From an uncultured Clostridia bacterium (GTDB taxonomy: Bacteria > Bacillota > Clostridia > Saccharofermentanales > DTU023), in contig CAMJYM010000001.1 in assembly GCA_946220865.1 (NCBI GenBank), positions 62,001 through 126,000 of the forward strand: a stretch of DNA of 64,000 nt, in the 5' to 3' direction. The position numbers were made by a program, and so were the translations under genes. The notes under the pieces are model-generated. The model saw nothing but the letters and a program-made list of their open reading frames with translations, was not told where the DNA came from and did no database searches. Positions 40,964 to 48,862 of this stretch are shown here, piece by piece; position 1 is the first letter of the stretch, and each line of letters starts with the position of its first letter.

Positions 40964-40993
40964 TTGTCATAAATTCATTTAAGTACCTATGTT
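40964..40993 (+). promoter_or_regulatory. Possible promoter of tmRNA
   Basis: TTGTCA (40964-40969) and TATGTT (40988-40993) with an 18-base spacer, about 65 bases before the mature tmRNA 5' end. Alternative -10-like sequences exist nearby, so confidence is low. Confidence 0.3.
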
Positions 40994-41062
40994 CCATCCT
41001 GGCACCTAGCTCTGTGTTAAACTACATGAAGAGTAAAGGTTTATGGATATCACCCCATTATC

Positions 41063-41438
41063 GGGGGTGTACTGGTTTCGACGGGATGGTTGAAATCGGG
41101 AAAGCGGGCAGAGGGCCCCGTTGGCCTCTTTAAAAAACGGGAATAAACTTAAACGCCAATAAACCGGCACTCGCAGCTGCGTAATCACGCCTGCCGTGGA
41201 ACCAATCGATCTGCCGAAAGGAATTTCCACGTTAACGCGCAGACCTTGTCCTGGGGAGGTTAAAAGGAAAAACGAAATGGCCTAAGCTTTGCCGCCATTT
41301 TGTAGAATGAAGCTAGCGGACGCCTTGCCCCTGCCGGTCGGGAAAGGCCAATGCGAATAATCCAAGGATCGGATGCGCCCGGAGATGTCCCGATGGACGC
41401 GGTTTCGGACAGGGGTTCAATTCCCCTCACCTCCACCA
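41063..41438 (+). ncRNA. ssrA: tmRNA (ssrA)
   Basis: 376 bases. 5' end GGGGGTGTACTGGTTTCGACG pairs with 3' CACCTCC ACCA, forming the tRNA-like acceptor; the T-arm GGGGTTCAATTCCCC is at the 3' end. The tag frame ends GCA CTC GCA GCT GCG TAA (ALAAA, 41167-41184), so the peptide finishes in ...NANKPALAAA. The first residue is not certain. Rescues stalled ribosomes together with SmpB, whose gene is close by on the other strand. Confidence 0.95.
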
Positions 41439-41442
41439 AATA

Positions 41443-41480
41443 TCCGCCGTTATTTTTAGGAATAACGGCGGACTTTTTTT
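41443..41480 (+). terminator. Intrinsic terminator of tmRNA
   Basis: 12-base-pair stem TCCGCCGTTATT/AATAACGGCGGA (41443-41454, 41461-41472) with loop TTTAGG and a C(T)7 tail, 5 bases after the CCA end. Confidence 0.9.
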
Positions 41481-41493
41481 GCCAAAAGGAAGT

Positions 41494-42297
41494 TTAATTC
41501 TGTAATAACGGCTTTCTCCGCTGCCTTGCTGAACCGTGCCAGATTTTTATATCCTCGTCATCGTAGCTCTCAAACGGGTCGGCAAAAACCCGCCGACTTT
41601 CTACATGAAGACCAAGAATCGTCTGATCTTCGCTGGAATCATAACGACGTGCGGTCTGAAAGAGATTTGCAACCAGTTCTTCCCAGCGGGAAGGCCGCTC
41701 CATAATATGCTGAATATCCGAAGCTTCCATGGCCCTGGTAAAACCATTACTGACAATCAGAAATTGATCTCCCGCCTGCACGGTCATCTCGGTAAGATTG
41801 TGAGCACGCAGATGCTGACTGCCAGGATGATTGCCAAAAAACAGCAGCGGACGCTCATCACGCTCTTCATTGAGGCGCAGATCTCTGGTCATCACATAGA
41901 GCTTTTCTTGCCGGTAGAGATAGCAGCGGCAATTGCCAATGCTCATCGTATAGGCGGTATCTCCGGCAAACATGATCAGAGCCAGTGAACAACCGACCGG
42001 AAGCCTGGCAAAGCGCGAAAGACGCCCCCGCAGGGCGGCATCAGCCTGATCGACAAAGCCCTGAATATATCTGGCGAAATCAAAATTCATGGGATCCAGA
42101 AAAGGAAAGCCCCGGCGCAATTCACAGATAGCCCCTTGAATCACACGACCGGCGATGTCGCCAATACCAGCACCACCAAGCCCATCACAGACTGAATAGA
42201 TCTGCCAGTAGTCCTCGCAGTTGCTGATTTTTTCCTCGCGCGAATCCAAGGTGTCCGGGTAAATTCTTCCGACACATTGAAAGCTGTCTTCATTCAC
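41494..42297 (-). CDS. PP2C-family protein phosphatase, start probably further upstream
   Basis: PPM-type phosphatase of 267 residues from GTG 42297, but the frame remains open upstream and encodes the family's first strand (VISCGITQAGSRKTVNEDSF); the likely true start is ATT at 42348, 6 bases after a GAGGGG site. Motifs: NEDSF, SVCDGLGGAGIGD, MSIGNCRCYLYRQEKLYVMTRD, FLIVSNGFTRAME, SSEDQTILGL. Two later metal-binding positions differ from the family norm (SNG for SDG, ED for DN). It could act on a Ser/Thr kinase substrate or cell-wall protein; no kinase gene is adjacent. Located between smpB and tmRNA. Confidence 0.75.
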   Translation of the reverse strand: MNEDSFQCVGRIYPDTLDSREEKISNCEDYWQIYSVCDGLGGAGIGDIAGRVIQGAICELRRGFPFLDPMNFDFARYIQGFVDQADAALRGRLSRFARLPVGCSLALIMFAGDTAYTMSIGNCRCYLYRQEKLYVMTRDLRLNEERDERPLLFFGNHPGSQHLRAHNLTEMTVQAGDQFLIVSNGFTRAMEASDIQHIMERPSRWEELVANLFQTARRYDSSEDQTILGLHVESRRVFADPFESYDDEDIKIWHGSARQRRKPLLQN

Positions 42298-42375
42298 CGT
42301 CTTACGGCTGCCCGCCTGCGTGATCCCGCAGGAAATAACTCTGGGAATAGAAGTCCCCTCCCCTCTCCTCGCGTC

Positions 42376-42831
42376 CTAGTGTCGAAGACTTTGCCGAACT
42401 TGTCGATCGACTTCTCTTTTTTTCAAATTTTCGCGCTTATCGTAGAGTTTTCTGCCTCTGGCAAGACCAAGGCTGCACTTACAGAGCCCACCCTTGAAAT
42501 AAAGCTTAAGAGGAACCAGGGTGAGGCCATCCTGGGCAACTTTAGCACTCAGCTTACGAATCTCGCTACGATGAAGAAGCAGTTTACGTGGGCGGAGAGG
42601 ATCAGGATTATACCTGTTTCCTTCTTTATAAGGAGAAATATGCATGCCAATCAGCCAGATTTCCCCCTTTTTCACGCGGGCGAAAGACTCCTTCAGGTTT
42701 GCTTTTCCCTGTCGGAGCGATTTCACTTCCGTACCCGTCAAAACGACACCAGTCTCAAAATCCTCAAGGATTTCGTATTCATGCCTCGCCTTACGGTTTT
42801 CCACGATAACTTTTATGCCTTCAGTTTTCAT
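42376..42831 (-). CDS. smpB: SsrA-binding protein SmpB
   Basis: Carries tmRNA to stalled ribosomes. 151 residues. IVENRKARHEYEILEDFETGVVLTGTEVKSLRQGKANLKESFARV, EIWLIGMHISPYKEGN and RPRKLLLHRSEIRKL are the family motifs. Lies near ssrA, separated by the PP2C gene. Ribosome binding site is weak; upstream region is AT-rich and contains a DnaA-box-like cluster. Confidence 0.96.
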   Translation of the reverse strand: MKTEGIKVIVENRKARHEYEILEDFETGVVLTGTEVKSLRQGKANLKESFARVKKGEIWLIGMHISPYKEGNRYNPDPLRPRKLLLHRSEIRKLSAKVAQDGLTLVPLKLYFKGGLCKCSLGLARGRKLYDKRENLKKREVDRQVRQSLRH

Positions 42832-43131
42832 CCGTCAGCTTTCAAAGTTCCTTTCTGGCACTGATGTTTCTCAAGCGTTCACACGATATCTCACGATCAC
42901 TCATCTCTGTCAGGAGCATTCTTGAACATTATAGAGTAAGATGCACCAGCTTTCGAGCATCTCGTACTTTTTGCCATCATATATTACGGCTCTTTTTCAG
43001 AAAGTTGACAGTCTCTTTGCGAAAGCTGAAACTATTCACTTTATTCACATTCTTTTTCACATTCCCACGGGGATGAAAAGCTAATCTTTCAGGCCTTCAC
43101 CTTTTTTATTCACATTATTAACCCTAATGCT
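42832..43131. other. Gene-free AT-rich region upstream of smpB with DnaA-box-like motifs
   Basis: 300 bases with no gene. Contains TTATTCACA (43041-43049), TTTTTCACA (43053-43061) and TTATTCACA (43106-43114), all on the plus strand and fitting the relaxed DnaA-box consensus TTWTNCACA. Otherwise a likely leader and promoter region of smpB, but no strong promoter was recognised. Confidence 0.5.
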
Positions 43132-44172
43132 TTAGCTGAGTAATGCCGTCCCCAGTTCCCACTGAGAACGTGGATTAAGCCGCAAATCTGCCCGCGTCCC
43201 AGCCAGATATTCATAATATCCCTGCGCACCTATCATGGCGGCGTTATCGGTACAAAGCGCGATGGGAGGGAGATATAACTGCAACTTCTTTTCTTCACAA
43301 AGCTGCCCGGCCAGTTCACGCAGACGCGAATTCGCTGAAACCCCTCCAGCAAGGACAATCTGCTTTTCGCCGCACTGCTCGGCAATTTGGCCAAGATGAT
43401 CGATCAGCACACGGCAGACTGCTTCCTGAAAACTTGCCGCAATATCAGCCGTGCTGAGAATATCTTCGCGCTGCCGCCCTTCTCTCCTGGCCTTCTGCTC
43501 AGCCTGCTGCACTTTATTTAAAACAGCGGTCTTCAGACCCGAAAAAGAAAAATCCAGGCTATCTTTAAAGTGCGTACGTGGAAGCTCCAGAGCATCCGGC
43601 CGTCCCATCTTACTTACACGGTCAATTTTGGGCCCTCCTGGATAACCCAGCCCGATTTCACGTGCAATTTTATCAAAGGCTTCACCCGCTGCATCATCTC
43701 TGGTACGAGCCAGGATGCAATATTTCGTATAAGTTTTGACATGGATGATGTGGCTGTGAGCTCCGGAGCAGAGAAGTGCCAGAAAAGGCGGCTTCAGTTC
43801 TGGGTGTGCCAGGTAGTTGGCCGCCACATGGCCAGCCAGATGATGTACCGGAACAAGCGCCTTCCCACTCGCAGCAGCCAGAGCTTTAGCTGCAGACACC
43901 CCCACCAACAGGGAGCCAATCAAGCCTGGGCCGGCGGTAACCGCAATGGCCTCCACATCGGAAAGCTGGCACTGTGCAGCACTCAGAGCTTCTTCAATCA
44001 CCGGAACAACCGCAAGGAGATGCTCCCGCGAGGCGATCTCCGGAACAACTCCACCATATTTTTCATGAATTGCAGCCGACGAGCGAATACCATTCGAACA
44101 TATGTGACGACCATCTTCAATAACGGCCGCACAGCACTCATCACAGGATGATTCTATTCCTAAAATAAGCAT
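43132..44172 (-). CDS. tsaD: tRNA N6-threonylcarbamoyladenosine transferase TsaD
   Basis: Transfers threonylcarbamoyl to A37 of tRNAs reading ANN codons. 346 residues from ATG 44172 (AAGGG 5 bases upstream). LILGIESSCDECCAAVIEDG, VTAGPGLIGSLLVGVSAAKALA, HHLAGHVAANYLA (the HxxxH metal ligands) and AGGVSANSRLRE are all present; the C-terminal DNAAMIGAQGYYEY is intact. Divergent from a plus-strand hydrolase gene. Confidence 0.96.
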   Translation of the reverse strand: MLILGIESSCDECCAAVIEDGRHICSNGIRSSAAIHEKYGGVVPEIASREHLLAVVPVIEEALSAAQCQLSDVEAIAVTAGPGLIGSLLVGVSAAKALAAASGKALVPVHHLAGHVAANYLAHPELKPPFLALLCSGAHSHIIHVKTYTKYCILARTRDDAAGEAFDKIAREIGLGYPGGPKIDRVSKMGRPDALELPRTHFKDSLDFSFSGLKTAVLNKVQQAEQKARREGRQREDILSTADIAASFQEAVCRVLIDHLGQIAEQCGEKQIVLAGGVSANSRLRELAGQLCEEKKLQLYLPPIALCTDNAAMIGAQGYYEYLAGTRADLRLNPRSQWELGTALLS

Positions 44173-44276
44173 AATTTCCCTTTCACTGAATTTTGATTGT
44201 AACACATATAGGCGCGGACTTGAGTTATACTCAAACTCAGTCTTTCAAAGCATAAATGCTTAAACGGGAGGTTCGG

Positions 44277-45317
44277 ATGAGCTTAAAAGGTGAACTCAGG
44301 GCAAAAGCAGAGCCTTCGAAAAAAGCGGGCCGATGGCTGTTGCTCATCCTTATCCTCATCATTATGGTTCTGGGACTGGCGCTCACCGCTCTCTTCTCTG
44401 TTTTTCAGACAGCGCACCTCCTGATGAGCCTTCCGGCAAAACCCTTTAATCACATTGGGGCACATCTCATGCCACCCTGTGATGAAATCAGCTTTCGCTC
44501 TCAGCGCTCAGATATCCTGCTGAGCGGCTGGTTTTTTAAATCTCGCGCTGTCTCGCGCGGTAACGTGATTCTCATCCACAACAACGGAGATAACCGCCTG
44601 CAATTTGATCTGCAGACGGCCGAACTTTACCGCTTTCTGAATGAAGAGAATTTTAATGTTCTCTCCTTTGATCTGCGACATTCCGGTAAATCCGATGGGC
44701 TGCAGTCCGCCTATGGGCTCGCCGAATATAAAGACGTGCTGGCAGCGATGATGGCTGCAGAGCGGCTCAGCGGTGACAAACGCATGCTGCTTTATGGCTT
44801 TGGCAGCGGTGTCACAGCTGCACTTCTTGCCTGGAATGAACTGCCCATAGAAGCTCCGGACGAAAAAGCACTGGCGGCAGATCCAGAGTTGCCAAATCTC
44901 TGCCGAAAAGATGTCCAGGCCCTGCTTTTGGATACCCCGGCCGCTTCAGTTTTTGATTATATCCGTGTCGATCTGAACCCTGAAGGCTTCATGAACAAAC
45001 ATCTCTACTGGCCATTTTTACCTGAAGCCGTACGCCTGGCCTCAGGGGCAGGCCCACTCACCAATCTCATTCCGCTGGCAAGTCAAATTCAAGCGCCTAT
45101 GTTTATCATAAGAAATTTACCCGAGCAGAGGATTCCACAGTATTCCATCGATGCATTTATCAATGAACGCCTGCGCCTGAACGGCGAAATGACTCTCGTA
45201 AGCGAAATCGCAAAGGCAGGCCACCTTAGTGGCTTCACAGAGGATCAGGAGAGCTATCTTCAGAGTTTAAAAAGCTTTCTGGATCGCTGGATAGAATATT
45301 CACCTGTTTCTGAATAA
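44277..45317 (+). CDS. Membrane-anchored alpha/beta-hydrolase-fold protein with altered nucleophile
   Basis: About 346 residues from ATG 44277 (GGGAGG 5 bases upstream). An N-terminal signal anchor (LLLILILIIMVLGLALTALF, about residues 20-42) is followed by an alpha/beta hydrolase domain: VILIHNNGDNRLQFDLQTAELYRFLNEENFNVLSFDLRHSGKSDG and LLYGFGSGVTAALL. In related hydrolases the nucleophile elbow is GxSxG; here it reads GFGSG, with Gly where the Ser should be. The late His (KAGHLSGF) and the Asp region are present. Catalytic activity is doubtful. Likely outward-facing. Convergent with dut. Confidence 0.65.
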   Translation: MSLKGELRAKAEPSKKAGRWLLLILILIIMVLGLALTALFSVFQTAHLLMSLPAKPFNHIGAHLMPPCDEISFRSQRSDILLSGWFFKSRAVSRGNVILIHNNGDNRLQFDLQTAELYRFLNEENFNVLSFDLRHSGKSDGLQSAYGLAEYKDVLAAMMAAERLSGDKRMLLYGFGSGVTAALLAWNELPIEAPDEKALAADPELPNLCRKDVQALLLDTPAASVFDYIRVDLNPEGFMNKHLYWPFLPEAVRLASGAGPLTNLIPLASQIQAPMFIIRNLPEQRIPQYSIDAFINERLRLNGEMTLVSEIAKAGHLSGFTEDQESYLQSLKSFLDRWIEYSPVSE

Positions 45318-45326
45318 ACGAAGGGT

Positions 45327-45959
45327 CTATACCCCACTGTGGCCAAAGCCACCTCCACGGTCCTCACCAAAGACCGATACGTCATCACAGTCCTTAAACT
45401 CAGCCTGAGCTACCGGCTTGAGCAGGGCCTGGGCAATACGGTCTCCCCTGCTGATGCGCAGACTGCCCCAAAGCTCGCCAGCTTCATCAAGATAAACAGG
45501 AAGCTGTGCCATATTTCCAGGCAGGGATTGGACGGCCTCACTTTGTCCGCGCCGGTCAAGATATTCATCCAGGGAAAGGCACTCCGCTATTTTGCCAAAA
45601 CTCTCCACTAGGGGCGAATGGGCCGCTATCAAGGCTGGTATCTCGGCTTGTGAGAAGCTGTTATAGGCCAGAATTTTAACTTCATCACGATAATCGGAAT
45701 CAATGGTTCCAGGCGTATTGGCAAGGCGCAGTCGGCTGCGCAGTGAAAGACCGCTACGGGGCCGAATCTCTAATTCATAGCCCTCAGGGATCGCCATTTT
45801 CAAGCCGGTGGGCACGAGAACTGTTGTTCCGGGTGCGATAATCAGATCAACCGCAGCTTTTAAATCAAAACCTGCAGAAGCGGGGCTTGCATAAAATGGC
45901 CGGAGCTCATCCTGGTCAGTTTCCGGACTGAGCCATTCAAGGTAAAGGGGAATTTTCAT
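45327..45959 (-). CDS. dut: dUTPase with a long internal insertion
   Basis: Hydrolyses dUTP to dUMP, the substrate of thymidylate synthase. 210 residues. ASAGFDLKAAVDLIIAPGTTVLVPTGLKMAIPEGYELEIRPRSGLSLR, NTPGTIDSDYRDEVKILAYN, GDRIAQALLKPV and RGGGFGHSGV are the trimeric dUTPase motifs I-V. Between motif III and motif IV about 60 residues are inserted that the usual 140-150 residue enzyme does not have. ATG 45959 falls within the end of zapA (23-base overlap); an upstream frame to 46094 is in zapA and is not used. Confidence 0.88.
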   Translation of the reverse strand: MKIPLYLEWLSPETDQDELRPFYASPASAGFDLKAAVDLIIAPGTTVLVPTGLKMAIPEGYELEIRPRSGLSLRSRLRLANTPGTIDSDYRDEVKILAYNSFSQAEIPALIAAHSPLVESFGKIAECLSLDEYLDRRGQSEAVQSLPGNMAQLPVYLDEAGELWGSLRISRGDRIAQALLKPVAQAEFKDCDDVSVFGEDRGGGFGHSGV

Positions 45960-46437
45960 GCGGATTCTCAATTTCTTCAAAGCTGCGCTGCATGCGATCC
46001 AGGGGTTTAGCTTCATCCACACCCTTCGCTCTAGCGCTCTTACGACTGCTGCCGACAGGTGACATCTGTGAGATTCTCTCTTCATAAATCTCACAGAGGT
46101 TGCGATAATAAAGGAGATCCTTTTTTATTTCCCAGCATTGCTCGCGCATACGCAAAAGGTTCGCCTGACTTTCTTCAAGCTCCTTTTGCAGGCGATCCTG
46201 CGCACCCGCCACTTGACTTCCGGATTCCTTTATCTTTTCGATCTGATCCAGAAGGTTCACCAGGGCAAGTACAGAAGCTGCCTGATCTCCCATCCCTGTA
46301 TTCTGACTTTTCAGGGTACAAATCAGCTCATCCGCCATTTTGGCTATCGCGCGCATATATTCAGCATTCTCGTTGGCCAGGATATGATATGTCATGGACC
46401 CTATGCGCACTGAAATCCGCTCCTCCACAGCGCTCAC
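45937..46437 (-). CDS. zapA: Cell division protein ZapA
   Basis: Promotes FtsZ filament bundling. 166 residues: RISVRIGSMTYHILANENAEYMRAIAKMADELI is the N-terminal ZapA head, then an ASVLALVNLLDQIEKIKESG region and a long coiled coil (about 85-125). The C-terminus is charged and probably disordered. Follows rsmA by 22 bases and overlaps dut. Confidence 0.85.
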   Translation of the reverse strand: MSAVEERISVRIGSMTYHILANENAEYMRAIAKMADELICTLKSQNTGMGDQAASVLALVNLLDQIEKIKESGSQVAGAQDRLQKELEESQANLLRMREQCWEIKKDLLYYRNLCEIYEERISQMSPVGSSRKSARAKGVDEAKPLDRMQRSFEEIENPHENSPLP

Positions 46438-46459
46438 CTCTTTCTCTCACATCATTTTA

Positions 46460-47305
46460 TCATGAATGCAAAGCTGCTTCAGGCAGCAGTATTGAAAATA
46501 AGCTCAGATATTCTTGCGGACTCAAGCTTTCAGCTCTTTGCGACAGGAGCTTTTGCTCCTCTGCGTCGAGCCGCTCCAGAGGTAGCGATTTCAGCGTATT
46601 CTTCAGCGTCTTACGGCGCTGGGCAAAGGCAAGTTTGAGAAAGCGCTCAAAACATGGCCACCTCGAGCTTTTGAGCCTTGCTTGAGCGTGTGGATACAGG
46701 CTGAGGACAACACTGTCAACTTCGGGCTGAGGATAAAAACACCCCGGGCCAAGCGTTTTGCTAAGTTTTTTTGAGCCATAAACAGCCGCCAGCACGGCCG
46801 AAGGTCCATAGGCTTTGCTGCCCGGATCAGCCGTCAGGCGAAGCGCAGTTTCCTTTTGCAGGAGAAAACAAAAGCCGCCGGCATAAGGGACTTCAACCAG
46901 GGCTTTGGTAAAAAGTTCGGTGCTGAGATAATAGGGTAAGTTACCAAACAAATACGCTTTTTTTCTGCTATCGAGCAAATCAGCAAAATGTATGGCGCGG
47001 GCATCCGCAAAAATAAGTCTGAGATTTTCCTGAGGAAGCTCTCTTTTCAGAAGTTTCTCAAAGCGGCGGTCAAGTTCGATGCAAGAGAGTTCCACGCCTC
47101 TGGAAAGTAGTTCAAAACTGAGATGTCCCAGTCCCGGGCCAATTTCTAAAACAGCACAGCTTGCCTCCAAAGGAAAGAGGAGCGACATCTCCCGACAAAG
47201 CTCAGGTCGACAAAGAAAATTCTGTCCCAGAGTTTTTTTGGGTTTCAGGTCGTATGCAAGGAGAAGCTCACGCACGCCCGGATAAGCTGAGGGTGAAGTT
47301 TCCAT
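46460..47305 (-). CDS. rsmA: 16S rRNA dimethyladenosine transferase (KsgA)
   Basis: Dimethylates two adjacent adenines at the 3' end of 16S rRNA. 281 residues. GQNFLCRPELCREM, VLEIGPGLGHLSFELLSRG (SAM binding), FGNLPYYLSTELFTKALVE (NLPY target base site) and YPQPEVDSVVLSL are intact. Its ATG overlaps the upstream 3D-protein stop by one base (TGATG). Confidence 0.95.
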   Translation of the reverse strand: METSPSAYPGVRELLLAYDLKPKKTLGQNFLCRPELCREMSLLFPLEASCAVLEIGPGLGHLSFELLSRGVELSCIELDRRFEKLLKRELPQENLRLIFADARAIHFADLLDSRKKAYLFGNLPYYLSTELFTKALVEVPYAGGFCFLLQKETALRLTADPGSKAYGPSAVLAAVYGSKKLSKTLGPGCFYPQPEVDSVVLSLYPHAQARLKSSRWPCFERFLKLAFAQRRKTLKNTLKSLPLERLDAEEQKLLSQRAESLSPQEYLSLFSILLPEAALHS

Positions 47306-48456
47306 CAGGGGGTTGAAATAAGGTAGACATTGCGTCTCGCTGTGGCCAGGCCCATGCCATTCTCTATTTCGTGCGCATCATAAGAAAGATCAATAAAGCC
47401 GGAACCCATGCCGTGGCGGTCAGCAACAACAGCAAGACCATAATCTTCTACAAAAACAACCGCTCCCATAGGGAGATCGTTGCAGGCAATAAGGCCACGT
47501 TGAGCGAGAATCCCGCTCGCTGTGGGATTGCAGTCTCCGTAGGCAAAGTCTGATAATTTAGCGCACTCATACCCGTCATAGCAGGTGCTATTCCAGTTAT
47601 AGACCTGACTTACGGCAAAAATACTGCCATCTACTATAATCGTGCCATCCCCATTGTCATTGAAACTCAGATAATTAGCGTTGCCGTTACGCTGGAGAAG
47701 GCCGGCAACAATCTGAAAATTAGCCTCCGCTGCAGACTTACTTCCGGGAGCACTGAAAGCTGCATTGAGGACATTGGCCAGTGAGGAATTGCCCTGCCCC
47801 TGGTTTTGCCAGGCTGCCGGGCTCTGCTCTGAAGGCTGTTCCATGGATGGATTTGGCTGTATTGATTCCGAAGGCTGAGTTTCCGGGGTCAGCGCCGGCG
47901 CAGGCTCAGGTGTCGGTACAGGTGCTGGAGCCTCAGCCTCGACGGCCGCTGCAGCCAGGCCCGTCTGAGGGGTGGGTATTTCCGCTTCGGTATACTGAAG
48001 AACGGCGAGATCCAGCGCTCGCTGCAGAATTTCTTCATCCGCCTCATCAATCTGTCTGCGGACATCTGCAGGCAGGGTTAAACGTACCGCTTCTTTTTTC
48101 TTTGATTCGGAAGCAGAGCGCTTATTTTGCCGCAGGCCACTGGCCAAACTCAAATCAAATTGATGGGATAAATTCCCTGAATATTTTGTTGCTTTAATCG
48201 TACCGGCAGCTCGTTTGGTTCTGCTGGTTTCAGGAGTGCTGCTCTCATGACGATTATTCTTCGAACTTTCCTTTTGCTGCCCGGCAGCCGATAAAAAATC
48301 AAAAGGAGCAGATTGATCGCCAGCATTCACAGAAAGAGCACGCATGTTGACGGATTTTTGTTCCTGCAGGCGAATCACTGCCGCAGTTAAAAATACCGCA
48401 GTAAAAAGCACGATAGCGAAAAATATTAGAATAGTGATTGTTTTTCGTTCTTGCAT
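47305..48456 (-). CDS. Membrane-anchored 3D-domain (double-psi beta-barrel) protein
   Basis: 383 residues. N-terminal signal anchor (TILIFFAIVLFTAVFLTAAVIRL, about residues 7-30), a long Ser/Lys- then Pro/Glu-rich linker, and a C-terminal 3D domain: NPTASGILAQRGLIACN, LPMGAVVFVEDYGLAVVADRHGMGSGFIDLSYD. In related proteins this fold sits at the active site of lytic transglycosylases or resuscitation-type hydrolases, so wall remodelling is inferred. Positioned upstream of rsmA and translationally coupled to it. Confidence 0.75.
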   Translation of the reverse strand: MQERKTITILIFFAIVLFTAVFLTAAVIRLQEQKSVNMRALSVNAGDQSAPFDFLSAAGQQKESSKNNRHESSTPETSRTKRAAGTIKATKYSGNLSHQFDLSLASGLRQNKRSASESKKKEAVRLTLPADVRRQIDEADEEILQRALDLAVLQYTEAEIPTPQTGLAAAAVEAEAPAPVPTPEPAPALTPETQPSESIQPNPSMEQPSEQSPAAWQNQGQGNSSLANVLNAAFSAPGSKSAAEANFQIVAGLLQRNGNANYLSFNDNGDGTIIVDGSIFAVSQVYNWNSTCYDGYECAKLSDFAYGDCNPTASGILAQRGLIACNDLPMGAVVFVEDYGLAVVADRHGMGSGFIDLSYDAHEIENGMGLATARRNVYLISTP

Positions 48457-48511
48457 AAGTTTACCTTGCTTCAGGTGAGAGCACAGAGAGATTCACAAAA
48501 TTTTCCCTCAC

Positions 48512-48540
48512 AAAAAAGTCAGAAGAAAAAGAACTCTGAC
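48512..48540 (-). terminator. Probable terminator after htpG
   Basis: Minus-strand GTCAGA stem (48535-48540) with TCTGAC (48518-48523), 11-base loop, then TTTTTT. About 320 bases after htpG, so the assignment to htpG is uncertain. Confidence 0.5.
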
Positions 48541-48638
48541 CTCACCAAACGCAAGTGAATTATACTTCGCCTGCTTTTTCCTGTCAAATCTCAAAGTCTT
48601 GAAAAAGAGGGTTCCAAATCGCGTAGTTTTAAGATTAT

Positions 48639-48655
48639 GACGACAAATTGTCGTC
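48639..48655. promoter_or_regulatory. Palindrome GACGACAA-A-TTGTCGTC
   Basis: 17-base sequence with perfect 8-base arms around a single A, intergenic between htpG and the 3D-protein gene. Could be a repressor site; no family match is claimed. Confidence 0.45.
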
Positions 48656-48862
48656 AGAGTGGTGATGAGCGCAAACGATGGGTGCATCTATTTTCATATT
48701 TACAATGTAATGCATATCTTGTTGCGTTGCAAAACATAATAAACAAAAGTTCTTTATTTTTTTAACCTCAGGACGTAAGACAGACTCTTCGCTGCCTAAG
48801 GAGGATGGGACACATAGCTCTGCTAATCTTTTTGAGGGCCATGTACAAGCCTTTCCTACTGC

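Larger units (their letters stand above)
48457..48862. other. Gene-free stretch between htpG and the 3D-protein gene
   Basis: 406 bases. Contains a 6-bp stem with a T6 tail on the minus strand (48512-48540), probably the htpG terminator, and a near-perfect palindrome (48639-48655). Two AT-rich blocks around 48700 and 48720-48770 could hold the promoter of the 3D gene, but no consensus pair was identified. Confidence 0.6.

Noticed and set aside
40829..41062. Purine riboswitch in front of the permease gene
   Set aside because: The region lacks the conserved purine-aptamer core (TATGG and CTACC loop elements in the right order); only a ribosome binding site is evident.
44090..44105. CGAACATATGTGACG resembling a Gram-positive LexA box
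   Set aside because: Inside the tsaD coding region, with mismatches in the second half-site; no SOS gene nearby.
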